Assembly: GCF_001307195.1 (NCBI RefSeq)
Contig: NZ_CP012808.1
Location: 2,294,001 to 2,358,000, forward strand
From: Acinetobacter equi
Lineage (GTDB): Bacteria; Pseudomonadota; Gammaproteobacteria; Pseudomonadales; Moraxellaceae
DNA: 64,000 nucleotides
Direction: 5' to 3'
Shown here: positions 45,962 to 54,635 of the stretch, in pieces
How positions within the stretch are numbered: position 1 is the stretch's first letter
Layout: each line of letters begins with the position of its first letter
Notes under the pieces: model-generated
Told to the model about the DNA's origin: nothing
The model's input: the letters and a program-made list of their open reading frames with translations, nothing else
Database searches by the model: none
Position numbers and translations under genes: made by a program

Positions 45962-46615
45962 TTACGGTAAAAAATATTTAGATAATCTGCGAAGATTTTC
46001 CAATAAGCCTTCTACCACAAGAATATCTCCTTGGAGTAAAGCTAAGTTTGGATCGGGATTAAATACAAGATCATGTTCTCTTTTGTGTAAAATTGTTTTT
46101 ACTTCAGGGACATGATCCATGACTGTATGTAAGCGAATGCCTTGTAAATTTTCTTTTATTTCAACTTTTACGATGTAGTGGTTATCGTCTAAAGACATAT
46201 AACGGCTAACCATGGGATAACTTAGAGACTGTGCAATTCGGACTCCCATATCTTCTTCAGGATGTATGATTTTATCTACACCTAGATGAGTCAAAATCAT
46301 ATGATGAGCTTTAGACTTTGCTTTTGCCCAAATTTTTTGTATGCCTAAATTTTTTAAATGTAATACGCAAAGAATACTAGCTTCAATATCTTCACCTATT
46401 GCCACAACAACAGCATCACAATTTTGGATATTTAACTCATCAAGAACATGTTCATCTGTTGCATCTGCAATTGCAGCATGAGTAATGAGCTCAGATATGT
46501 TCTCTACATTTTTTTTCTCTGAATCAATACCAATGACATCATGGCGAAGATTTACTAATTCTGTTGCAATGGTTGCACCAAAGCTTCCTAAGCCAATTAC
46601 TGCGAACTGTGCCAT
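45962..46615 (-). CDS. ktrA: K+ uptake regulatory subunit KtrA (RCK domain)
   Basis: A 217-residue cytoplasmic regulator. It has an N-terminal nucleotide-binding fold (FAVIGLGSFGATIATEL, GxGxxG at 7-12; DAVVVAIGEDIEAS) and a C-terminal RCK-C domain (SRYMSLDDNHYIVKVEI onward). It gates KtrB by binding ATP or NAD(H). It is the first gene of the ktrAB operon, 10 bases ahead of ktrB. Confidence 0.93.
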   Translation of the reverse strand: MAQFAVIGLGSFGATIATELVNLRHDVIGIDSEKKNVENISELITHAAIADATDEHVLDELNIQNCDAVVVAIGEDIEASILCVLHLKNLGIQKIWAKAKSKAHHMILTHLGVDKIIHPEEDMGVRIAQSLSYPMVSRYMSLDDNHYIVKVEIKENLQGIRLHTVMDHVPEVKTILHKREHDLVFNPDPNLALLQGDILVVEGLLENLRRLSKYFLP

Positions 46616-46866
46616 TCAATATCCTTTAAAGAATGATGGAAGAATTTTGTTGTTGGTTATTATCGTATATTCATATTGAATATTAAATGAATATTAAAAA
46701 CAATCTTATTTATTTTATAGACGGTTACACCATAAATTGATTTGAATAAAAAGTACGACTTCTTTATTATATGCTTAATGATAAATATTAGGCATTTTAA
46801 ATATTTTAATGTGACTTAATTTACAGTTTTTCTTAATTTAAAAGTATGAAATAGATCCCCAATCTC

Positions 46867-47757
46867 ATGAAAATTAAATCTAAAGTTTTAGTGCTCTGTT
46901 TGAGTAGTTTTTTATTAATATCTTGTTCAAAAAAAGAAGTAGCAAATGAACTAGATTATAATGAACCATCGGTTGATACATCTCAAATTGTAGCAGAAGA
47001 ACCAACTGTACAACAAAGCTCCAATGAACCAACGAAGCCAGATTATATTTTAAGTACTGATGTTAGTTTGGAAGAAAAAGCTCGCCGTATGGTACGTGAG
47101 GCTTCTGTTCAATTTATAGCAAATGATGTTGTAAAGACAGCTTTAGCGATTGATAAAATGACATTCGAGGCTGGTGGATTTGTCGAAAAGAAAAATATTG
47201 ATTTCCATGTTTTAGATGTTAAATCTCAAAGCATTGCTGATGGTAAAATTAAAATCTTTGAAAAAGTGAATCCAGTTGCGATGATTACAGTTCGCATTCC
47301 AAGTGAAAAAGCAGCTGTATTTGTGAATCAGTTATTACCACTCATGACATTTTTAAATCAACAACAATACAAAGCAAAACGTTATGAATTACAGCTATTA
47401 GAAGAAAAAATTTCACAGTCACAGACTATTCCAAGCAATACTAAAAATCTACAATTATCTGAAATTGCACGTTTAACTCAAATGGAAGTGCAAGACCGTG
47501 TAAGATTTAGTACGATTAATATTTATATCTCACAGCCTGCAATGATTCGTGAACGTATTGATGTAGATGTGGATGCTGTAGCACGTTTAAATGGTGATCA
47601 ATTCTTTACGAGAGCTTGGAGCGGTATTCAATCGGGATGGCAATTTATACTTGATCTATTGGTCATTCTATTAACCATTTGGCCACTTTATATTGCGATG
47701 TTTATTGCATATTTCGCATTTAAATTTTTAAATAAATTATTTAAGAAACTAAATTAA
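46867..47757 (+). CDS. DUF4349-domain lipoprotein
   Basis: A 296-residue lipoprotein: MKIKSKVLVLCLSSFLLISC (lipobox LISC, Cys20), then a short acidic linker. A DUF4349-like region follows, with RMVREASVQFIANDVVKTALAIDKMT and later a coiled-coil-like stretch (QQYKAKRYELQLLEEKISQSQ). A C-terminal transmembrane helix (FILDLLVILLTIWPLYIAMFI) is present. Function is unknown; other members are envelope proteins. It is a single gene. Confidence 0.8.
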   Translation: MKIKSKVLVLCLSSFLLISCSKKEVANELDYNEPSVDTSQIVAEEPTVQQSSNEPTKPDYILSTDVSLEEKARRMVREASVQFIANDVVKTALAIDKMTFEAGGFVEKKNIDFHVLDVKSQSIADGKIKIFEKVNPVAMITVRIPSEKAAVFVNQLLPLMTFLNQQQYKAKRYELQLLEEKISQSQTIPSNTKNLQLSEIARLTQMEVQDRVRFSTINIYISQPAMIRERIDVDVDAVARLNGDQFFTRAWSGIQSGWQFILDLLVILLTIWPLYIAMFIAYFAFKFLNKLFKKLN

Positions 47758-47772
47758 GCCTTATCAAATAAA

Positions 47773-47812
47773 AACCACATAGCTTAAATATTCATGTTTA
47801 TGCTATGTGGTT
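47773..47812 (-). terminator. Terminator of the ABC1-kinase gene
   Basis: AACCACATAGC (47773-47783) pairs with GCTATGTGGTT (47802-47812) and a further TTAAA/TTTA inner pairing is possible. It ends in a U-run on the minus strand. Confidence 0.75.
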
Positions 47813-47818
47813 CAAAAT

Positions 47819-49192
47819 TTAAATATAAGGCTGAATCATAGCGCGAACATTGGTTTTAGCCTCAATTACAGTCATAAATGTATATGCACCAATGAATTTA
47901 CGGCTAATAAACATAAATTCCTTTGGTGGAATTGTGAAATAACGTGAAGCCATTGATTTTGAAGCTCTTTGCATAACTCGACTATGTAATTGGCTTTTTT
48001 TCCAGTCATAACGATTATACTCATCCATAACACCTTCAGGTAGATCTAGATTATTTTCCTTACAACTAAATGCTTCTGTCGCCAATAAAAAGACTTTAGC
48101 CATATCTGGTTTAATACTTTCAGGAATAGAGTCAAAAAACTCATAACCCGTCATCGCTTTCACCATCATATCAATATCATGTGCATATCCCGCTTCAATA
48201 AGATGACGAGCAACCAGTAATAATTGTTGATCAAATTGACGAATTGCACCGAAATCTAGAAGAATAATTTGATCTTCTATCTCTGCACCATTCCCTAAAC
48301 GAACTAAGTAGTTCCCAAAGTTTGGATCTGTCTGCATTTCACCCCATTCGAAAATTTCCCGAACAGCAATTTCTAAAGATGCTTCACCGAGTTTATTTCG
48401 ACGCTCTTGAGGTAAAGAGAGCATAACAGGGCTATTAATTGGTACACCACGCTCAAATGTCATGCATAAAACTTGATTCGTAGAATAATGATCGATAATT
48501 GTTGGAACAATATAGCGAGAATCATTTGCTAAGCGCTCTTTGAAGCGTCGGGTTGTATTTGCCTCAATATGATAATTTACTTCTCGGTGCATCATTTCAC
48601 GAACTTCATCGAACCATTGATCAAATTCCCGAGTTTGAGGCACCATTCGTGTAAGTTTCAGCATATTTTTAAATAGATTCATATCGGAATCTATAGCATC
48701 TGCAACACCAGGATATTGAACTTTTAAAACAAGCTCTAATCCATCTGATTTACGTGTAGCTCTATGAACTTGAGCAAGAGAAGCTGTTCCTAAAGGTTCT
48801 TGATCAATAGTTAAATCATCCAATTTTGAACCTAATTGGGATTGTAATTGCTCATAAATAGCAGGCCACTCAAGAGCTACCGTTTGATTATTCAGTGTGT
48901 TTAATGCTTGAGTAATTTCTTCTGGTAAAAAATGTTCGCCATATAGCGCCATCATTTGTCCAATTTTAACAATTGACCCTTTAAGTTTACCAATTTCAGC
49001 AACAAGATAATCTGCTTGATCCTTCATTGCCTTTTTACGAATTTTTTCTTTTTCATCTTCACTAGAAAATAGGGAAGTTGCACTAGAGGCTGCCCAACGT
49101 GTACCTGCGAGGAAAGACGCTTTAGCAATTGATAAACGTCGATCCATAGCGGATGTTTTGAGTTGTTTGAGCTTATCGTGCTGATCTGACAT
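47819..49192 (-). CDS. ABC1/AarF-family atypical kinase
   Basis: A 457-residue protein with the ABC1 signature: the KxGQ motif in GSIVKIGQMMALYGEHFLPEE and the nucleotide-binding APLGTASLAQVHRA-like loop (here EPLGTASLAQVHRATRKSDG), plus the DFGAIRQF that replaces DFG (residue about 325). UbiB relatives help quinone synthesis, but this group is a separate ABC1 subfamily. I start at the ATG at 49192, giving MSDQHDKLKQL, with AAGGA ten bases upstream. The in-frame ATG at 49231 adds 13 residues. Confidence 0.85.
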   Translation of the reverse strand: MSDQHDKLKQLKTSAMDRRLSIAKASFLAGTRWAASSATSLFSSEDEKEKIRKKAMKDQADYLVAEIGKLKGSIVKIGQMMALYGEHFLPEEITQALNTLNNQTVALEWPAIYEQLQSQLGSKLDDLTIDQEPLGTASLAQVHRATRKSDGLELVLKVQYPGVADAIDSDMNLFKNMLKLTRMVPQTREFDQWFDEVREMMHREVNYHIEANTTRRFKERLANDSRYIVPTIIDHYSTNQVLCMTFERGVPINSPVMLSLPQERRNKLGEASLEIAVREIFEWGEMQTDPNFGNYLVRLGNGAEIEDQIILLDFGAIRQFDQQLLLVARHLIEAGYAHDIDMMVKAMTGYEFFDSIPESIKPDMAKVFLLATEAFSCKENNLDLPEGVMDEYNRYDWKKSQLHSRVMQRASKSMASRYFTIPPKEFMFISRKFIGAYTFMTVIEAKTNVRAMIQPYI

Positions 49193-49340
49193 GAAGACAA
49201 CGTCCTTAAAAAAGCAGTGTGCTGAAAACATTAATTGTAATGGATATTACAGGGTCTGAGCGTATTAAAAAAGTTTAAGTTGCTGAAATAAAAGTTGACT
49301 TTAACTAATTTTGATCAAATAGCCTAAGTAAATCAAAAAA

Positions 49341-49646
49341 TTACATACGATATTGCACTTTTGAAATCGATTTACTTTTCAATGATGATTTATTATTTTC
49401 AATAAATTCGACAATCATTGCTTTAACAGGAGTTGATTGAAATCCCGCAGAGTAGCCTTTGACAATAATAATGCTAGGTAAGTTAAAGAATAGATATTTG
49501 GCATCTTCTAAAGAAGCATTTTGAAATACCTCTTGTTCAACTAAAAGATTTTTAAAAAATATCTTCTCAAGAATGACATGCTTTGAAAGGGTATCATCCC
49601 AATAGTTTTGGCGAATTGCCATCAAATTATTGTGTTTATAGCTCAT
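49341..49646 (-). CDS. Small protein of unknown function
   Basis: A 101-residue protein, basic at the C-terminus, with no signal peptide or recognised motif. A helical middle (EDAKYLFFNLPSIIIVKGY) and the end KSISKVQYRM can be seen. The ATG at 49646 is preceded by an in-frame GTG at 49649. It lies just downstream of the disrupted ssuA gene with a 112-base gap, so a shared history is possible. I cannot assign a family. Confidence 0.6.
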   Translation of the reverse strand: MSYKHNNLMAIRQNYWDDTLSKHVILEKIFFKNLLVEQEVFQNASLEDAKYLFFNLPSIIIVKGYSAGFQSTPVKAMIVEFIENNKSSLKSKSISKVQYRM

Positions 49647-50642
49647 CACTAAAATTACAAAATCAAAGGAGCTATATAATATGAGGATAAATTAAAAGAT
49701 TGCAAATGAGAAAATGAAAGGTTCATTTTAAATTTATTACAAAAATGAACCTTTAAATATATTAAGGTATCACTTGAAATGAAACGTTATTAATATCAAT
49801 TTTTTTAGGAATCAATTTTTCCTGTGCAAATCGATCTGCAATTTTTTGTTGAGATTTTAAAACTTCCTCATTAATAGGGTGAATAAGTGAAGGTTGAAAA
49901 CGTTTATTAATCACTTGTTTTGTAATTTTTTTATCTAATCCAATTGTATTTGCGTAATTTGTTAAGGCTTTTTCAGGGTTCTTGACAATCCAATATGCAG
50001 CATCATTTATAGCTTGAATAAATTGATTGATTGCAAGAGGATTTTTTTGAACAAAAGTAGGGTTTGCAATAATAAAACTATAAGAATTGCCAAAAGGTGT
50101 AGAATCTGTAAGAACTTTTGCATGACCTGTATCTAAAGCAACAGATAAATAAGGTTCCCATGTTACCCATGCATCAATCGTTTTTTTATCAAATGCTGCA
50201 CGTGCATCTGCTGGAGGTAACCAAATAGGGATGATGTCTGTCCATTTTAAATTGGCATTTTGAAGAATTTTATCTAATAAATCATGTGCACTAGAGCCTC
50301 TTTGTAAGGCGATACGTTTGCCTTTTAAATCACTTAAATTCTGAATTTGATCATTATTATTTGCTGTAATAATAGCTTGTGTTTTAGGATGACTTTGTTC
50401 ATATGCAACGTAACGTAACTCTTTATCTCCAGATTGTGCAAATATTGGAGGAGTATTTCCTACACTTCCAATGTCAACAGAGCCTGCTGATAATGCTTCT
50501 AACATTTGAGGACCTGCAGGAAATTCTTTCCATTCTATTTTTGTATTTGGAAAGTATTCTTTTAACAAATTATCCTCAGATTTTAATGTAATAAGATTAA
50601 GATTACCTTTTTGAAAACCAATGACAATTTTTTCTGTAGGAT

Positions 50643-50645
50643 GAT
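50643..50645. repeat. Target site duplication, left copy (GAT)
   Basis: GAT at 50643-50645 directly precedes the IS left end and matches GAT at 51920-51922. Confidence 0.85.
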
Positions 50646-50660
50646 TGATGTGTGCTGAAA
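50646..50660 (+). repeat. IS3 left inverted repeat
   Basis: TGATGTGTGCTGAAA, identical in reverse complement to 51905-51919. Confidence 0.95.
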
Positions 50661-50711
50661 AAAACGGAGACTTTAACTTGGTAAACTACACATACTCATC
50701 AGGAGTTTACC

Positions 50712-51011
50712 ATGAGCAAAAAACAAAAGATTTATACAGCAGAATTCAAAGCTGAAGCAATCAAAGCTATTGATTCAAACAATGGCAATGTTTCAGAAAC
50801 AGCACGACTGCTTGGCATTTCAATGCAAACCCTTTCAAATTGGTACAACAAAGCAAAAGCTGGAAAATTAGTAGGCACACAACAATATTCACCTGATCTC
50901 GTTGCTCTTCTCGAGGAAAATAAAAAACTGAAGCAGCAACTTAAAACCGCTGAAATGGAAAGAGAATTTCTAAAAAAAGCAGCAGCGTACTTTGCCAAAG
51001 AAAGTCAGTAA
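50712..51011 (+). CDS. IS3-family OrfA (transposase helix-turn-helix protein)
   Basis: A 99-residue protein beginning KKQKIYTAEFKAEAIKAID with the HTH_Tnp_1 motif GNVSETARLLGISMQTLSNWYNKAK, followed by a leucine-zipper-like tail (LLEENKKLKQQLKTAEMEREFL). It binds the IS ends. A run of seven As near its end (50972-50978) lets ribosomes slip into the orfB frame. The promoter lies upstream within the left end. The start has GGAG nearby. Confidence 0.93.
   Translation: MSKKQKIYTAEFKAEAIKAIDSNNGNVSETARLLGISMQTLSNWYNKAKAGKLVGTQQYSPDLVALLEENKKLKQQLKTAEMEREFLKKAAAYFAKESQ
50972..50978 (+). other. Probable programmed -1 frameshift site in the IS3 element
   Basis: Seven As in the zero-frame context CTA AAA AAA G. 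A -1 slip makes orfA read through as SSSVLCQRKS into orfB without a stop, producing a fused OrfAB of about 388 residues. This is the usual IS3 way of making transposase. The signal is visible in sequence; frameshifting itself is inferred. Confidence 0.75.
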
Positions 51012-51022
51012 AGTACGCACAT

Positions 51023-51877
51023 ATGAAACAGCAAAAACATGCATACTCAGTCACTATGATGGCTCGGTTACTCCACGTTTCAGTTTCTGGATTTTATGAA
51101 TGGTTAAAATATGGCTTAAGTAAGCGGGTTATTCAGAGAAATCATCAAACAATATTGGTTAAAATTGCTCACCAAGAAACCAATGAAAGCTATGGTTATA
51201 TTCGTTTAACCAAGTACTTACAGGCACAAGGAATAGAAATTAGCGAGTATGCAGTTCGTTGTATTAAAAAACTTAATCAGCTGTATTGTAAGCGGCATAG
51301 GCGTTTCAAAAAAACAACTCATAGCGACCATCAACGTACGGTTTACAATAATTTGTTAGAGCAAAATTTTACAGTGACTGCTCCAAACATTGCATGGGTA
51401 AGTGACATTACATACGTGTGGACAGCTGAAGGATGGCTGTATTTAGCGGCTTTAAAAGATCTTTGCAGCAAACAAGTAGTTGGGTATAGCTTGAGTGAAC
51501 GGATGACGTCACAGCTCGTTTGCAATGCACTGAGCATGGCGATTCGAAATCATAAACCCTCTCAAGACTTGATTATTCACTCTGACAGGGGCAGCCAATA
51601 CTGTAGTCATGAATATCGAAAGATACTTGAAAAATATGGATTTCAGGGATCAATGAGTAAACGCGGTGATTGCTTCGATAATGCTCCTATTGAGAGCTTC
51701 TGGAGAATATTAAAAAATGAATTGGTTCATCATCGCAATTATAAAACAAGGGAAGAAGCTAAAGCAGATATTACAAAATACATAGAGCTATTTTATAATC
51801 AGCAGAGAATTCAGAAAGGATTGGACTTTAAGACACCAAATCAAATGGCAGAAGACTTTTACAGGATGGCTGCCTAG
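51023..51877 (+). CDS. IS3-family OrfB (DDE transposase)
   Basis: A 284-residue integrase-core transposase. The DDE triad is in AWVSDITYVWT, IIHSDRGSQYCS and IESFWRILKNEL. An N-terminal HTH_21-like region (QETNESYGYIRLTKYLQAQG) is present. It is in the -1 frame relative to orfA and 11 bases after it, so it is normally made as a fusion. It appears complete and functional. Confidence 0.95.
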   Translation: MKQQKHAYSVTMMARLLHVSVSGFYEWLKYGLSKRVIQRNHQTILVKIAHQETNESYGYIRLTKYLQAQGIEISEYAVRCIKKLNQLYCKRHRRFKKTTHSDHQRTVYNNLLEQNFTVTAPNIAWVSDITYVWTAEGWLYLAALKDLCSKQVVGYSLSERMTSQLVCNALSMAIRNHKPSQDLIIHSDRGSQYCSHEYRKILEKYGFQGSMSKRGDCFDNAPIESFWRILKNELVHHRNYKTREEAKADITKYIELFYNQQRIQKGLDFKTPNQMAEDFYRMAA

Positions 51878-51904
51878 AATTTCCCAAGTAGAAGTGTCCT
51901 GTTA

Positions 51905-51919
51905 TTTCAGCACACATCA
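51905..51919 (-). repeat. IS3 right inverted repeat
   Basis: TTTCAGCACACATCA, the perfect complement of the left end at 50646-50660. GAT (51920-51922) follows as the second copy of the target duplication. Confidence 0.95.
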
Positions 51920-52031
51920 GATTATCTTCTTTCTGAGTGACTGTACGACCTGTACTATTATTACAACCAGTAATCATGACTGAACTCAAAAATATACTGC
52001 TAAATACTTTTAAATAACGTTTATAACTCAT

Positions 52032-52603
52032 CTGTTCATTCTCATTTATCTGTTTTTATCTTATAAAAGTAAGAAGGAATACTGTTCTAAAAATATCTAT
52101 AAATTTAAATAATAAATATCATTAAAATTTGATATTCCTTACACTTTAAAAATGATCATAAGTAGAGACTTTAAACTTTAGAATGATTAAATATATATAA
52201 TATTATTCATTAATATCATATATATAGTTAAGTTTTTGTTTTCATGATTTTTAATAAATGAAGAAAAATATATATTTTTTAGCGATAAAAATTAGTAGTT
52301 CAGCAGATCAATATCTTTTTTATAAATACAGAAATAGCCTAAGTAAAATTAAAAAATTAGTAAAAAAATCAACATCAAATTTAAATACATTTATTCATAT
52401 AAAATACTTCACAACCTTCATTTTTCATCAAAAATATACATATAATACTCATATCTAGTCAAAATAATGCTCATATAAGTATGATGAATAAACTATAACC
52501 ATATAAAAATAAAGAAATAAAAGTTATAACATAGCGATGAAATTGGCATCATGTTATAAACATATTATGATTCTTTATAAAAATAGTGATTTAGGAAATA
52601 ATT
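52032..52603. other. AT-rich intergenic region
   Basis: About 570 bases between the disrupted ssuA gene and the phosphotransferase gene. No ribosome-binding site or conserved reading frame supports a gene. A 66-codon open frame at 52258-52458 is low-complexity and rejected. Divergent promoters are presumably here. Confidence 0.55.
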
Positions 52604-53728
52604 ATGTCCATTATTGATATTGGTCATGCAGTTCGAGAGGGTGAAGAATTGTATGTAAATGCAATAGAAAATTGGTTGATTGAACAAGATATTGAATTAG
52701 TAGGGCCTGTTGAAGTTACACAATATTCTGGTGGAGTATCAAATTGGACATATCGTTTAAAATATCAAAATATAGATTTAATTCTAAGACGTCCTCCTGC
52801 TGGAACAAAAACAAAATTAGCATATGATATGTCTCGTGAATATCATATTCAAAAAGCACTAAAAGAGTTTTATCCAACCGTACCTGAAATGGTTGCTTTA
52901 TGTGAAGATGAATCCGTTCTTGGGTGTCATTTTTATGTTATGAAGCGTATAGAGGGAATTATTCCACGTGCAGACTTACCTAAAGAACTTAATTTTAATG
53001 AAATACAAGTCAATAAATTATGTATTAATATGGTTGATAAGTTAATTGAATTACACACTGTTCCATTTCATAGAACTGAGTTGGAAGAATTTGGCAAAGG
53101 TGATGGCTATTGTTATAGACAGGTCGATAGTTGGGATCATCGATATGAAAAAGCAAAAACAATTAATGTTCCATCATTTAAATACGTACGTAAATGGTTA
53201 AAAGAAAATACGCCTGTTGATTCTAAGATTAGTTTAATTCATAACGATTGGAGATTTGATAATTTAATTTTAGATCCAAGTCATCCAACTAATATTATTG
53301 GTGTACTTGATTGGGAAATGGCAACTTTGGGTGATCCATTAATGGATTTAGGTACAGCTTTAGCATATTGGGTTGAAGAAAATGACAGCCCTATATTTAA
53401 AGCCACACGTCGTCAACCTACACATCTAAAAGGTATGCTTACACGAGAAGAGGTTGTAAATTACTATTTAGAAAAAACAGGAATGACAACTGAAAATTGG
53501 ACATTTTATGAAGTTTTTGGAATTTTTAGACTCGCTGTCATTGCACAACAGATTTATTATCGCTTCTACCATAAACAAACAAATAATCCAGCTTTTAAAG
53601 ATTTTTGGATTATTGTTCATGCTTTACATATACGTGCATTAAAACTTATTGGTGTAAATAAGTTTGAAGCAAATGAAATAGCGCAAAAATATATCGTGAA
53701 ATTTAAAGAATTAATGCATAAAAGTTAA
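52604..53728 (+). CDS. Phosphotransferase (APH/choline-kinase fold, ACAD10/11-like)
   Basis: A 374-residue kinase-fold protein. VTQYSGGVSNWTYRL (glycine-rich region), LILRRPPAGTKTKLAYDMSREYHIQKAL, the catalytic HNDWRFDNLIL and the metal-binding VLDWEMATLGDP correspond to the aminoglycoside-phosphotransferase fold. The ACAD10/11 N-terminal relatives act on hydroxyacyl-CoA, so an acyl-related role is plausible. AGGAA lies seven bases upstream. The histidine phosphatase gene starts seven bases later, so the two form an operon. Confidence 0.85.
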   Translation: MSIIDIGHAVREGEELYVNAIENWLIEQDIELVGPVEVTQYSGGVSNWTYRLKYQNIDLILRRPPAGTKTKLAYDMSREYHIQKALKEFYPTVPEMVALCEDESVLGCHFYVMKRIEGIIPRADLPKELNFNEIQVNKLCINMVDKLIELHTVPFHRTELEEFGKGDGYCYRQVDSWDHRYEKAKTINVPSFKYVRKWLKENTPVDSKISLIHNDWRFDNLILDPSHPTNIIGVLDWEMATLGDPLMDLGTALAYWVEENDSPIFKATRRQPTHLKGMLTREEVVNYYLEKTGMTTENWTFYEVFGIFRLAVIAQQIYYRFYHKQTNNPAFKDFWIIVHALHIRALKLIGVNKFEANEIAQKYIVKFKELMHKS

Positions 53729-53735
53729 GAGAGAA

Positions 53736-54437
53736 ATGATGACAACAATTTATTTTATTAGACACGGACAAGCATCTTTTGGTGCTGAAAGTTATGACAA
53801 ACTCTCTCCTAAAGGTGAAATACAAGCAAAAATACTTGGAGAATATTTACATAAAATTTTAAAAGAAGAGCCATATATTGTTGCTGGCTCAATGCATCGT
53901 CATCAACAAACAGCGACCATTTCATTAAATGAATGTTTTCCTCATGCTAAAATTCATACAAATAGCGCATGGAATGAGTTTAATCATCAGCAAGTATTCG
54001 CAAAATATGATGAACTCTTCGCTCAGCCACAGGTTTTAAAAAAATTAGTGTCTCAACAAGATGATCCTTATCAATATTTAAGTGATACGTTTGCTCATGC
54101 CATTGAACGATGGACATCAAATGAATATTCAGATGAATATGATGAATCGTGGCCTCAATTTAAATTACGTGTAGAAAATGCGTTACAAAATCTGTGCGAT
54201 GAGTTGACAAAAATAAAACCTCGTTATGCTGTTGTTTATACATCTGGTGGTGTAATTTCTGTTTTAGCTGGAAAAGTATTGGAATTAGACATTCCAAAAA
54301 CATTCTCACTTACATGGGCAATTGCAAATGCAAGTTTAACGACATGTAGACTTATTCATGATGAACCACAAATCTTAAGCTTAAATGAACATCATTATTT
54401 AAAGGTAGAAGATCCTGAATTGCTGACATGGATCTAG
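53736..54437 (+). CDS. Histidine phosphatase (phosphoglycerate-mutase-like)
   Basis: A 233-residue histidine-phosphatase-superfamily protein. The phosphate-pocket motif YFIRHGQASFG contains the nucleophile histidine, SMHRHQQTA gives the second basic residues and YTSGGVISV stands near the usual C-terminal histidine position. It is cotranscribed with the phosphotransferase; a kinase/phosphatase pair suggests they act on the same metabolite. RBS: AGAGAGAAATG is somewhat weak. Confidence 0.88.
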   Translation: MMTTIYFIRHGQASFGAESYDKLSPKGEIQAKILGEYLHKILKEEPYIVAGSMHRHQQTATISLNECFPHAKIHTNSAWNEFNHQQVFAKYDELFAQPQVLKKLVSQQDDPYQYLSDTFAHAIERWTSNEYSDEYDESWPQFKLRVENALQNLCDELTKIKPRYAVVYTSGGVISVLAGKVLELDIPKTFSLTWAIANASLTTCRLIHDEPQILSLNEHHYLKVEDPELLTWI

Positions 54438-54635
54438 ATCATTAATAATTTATGAGAACAAGGATGTTGTAATGAATAAAATGATAATAAAAGAACATGA
54501 ATATAAAGAAAATTTTACTCTATATTTAGAGGTTGTTTAGTCAGCTATTCTATTATTAATGGATTGGCATATCATAAATGATCAATAAACAAGTCCACAA
54601 AATAAATTAAATTTGGAACATAATTAGGAATTCTA

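Larger units (their letters stand above)
50646..51919 (+). mobile_element. Intact IS3-family insertion sequence, 1274 bp
   Basis: Both ends carry a perfect 15-bp inverted repeat, TGATGTGTGCTGAAA (50646-50660) against its complement at 51905-51919, with further partial matches inward. The ends are TG...CA as in the IS3 family. It contains orfA and orfB in overlapping -1 arrangement. The 3-bp GAT duplication and the precise break in ssuA show a recent insertion. The named IS was not determined. Confidence 0.95.
49762..52031 (-). pseudogene. ssuA: ssuA-like sulfonate ABC transporter substrate-binding lipoprotein, split by an IS3 element
   Basis: The C-terminal portion (49762-50645) reads HPTEKIVIGFQKGNLNLITL then LPNTKIEWKEFPAG-like sequence, VGNTPPIFAQSG and WVTWEPYLSVALDTG, all typical of SsuA/TauA-type binding proteins. 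The N-terminal part (51923-52031) has the lipoprotein signal MSYKRYLKVFSSIFLSSVMITGC. Removing 50646-51919 plus one GAT copy gives one in-frame 330-residue protein across TQKEDN/HPTEK. It has no adjacent permease or ATPase genes and may have used components elsewhere. It is now inactive unless the element excises. Confidence 0.9.

Noticed and set aside
52258..52458. 66-codon open frame beginning MKKNIYFLAIKIS
   Set aside because: Low-complexity, AT-rich, no ribosome-binding site or recognisable domain; expected by chance in such DNA.
54472..54540. 22-codon open frame with AAGGATG before its ATG
   Set aside because: Too short and without known homologs; kept only as a possibility, not as a gene.
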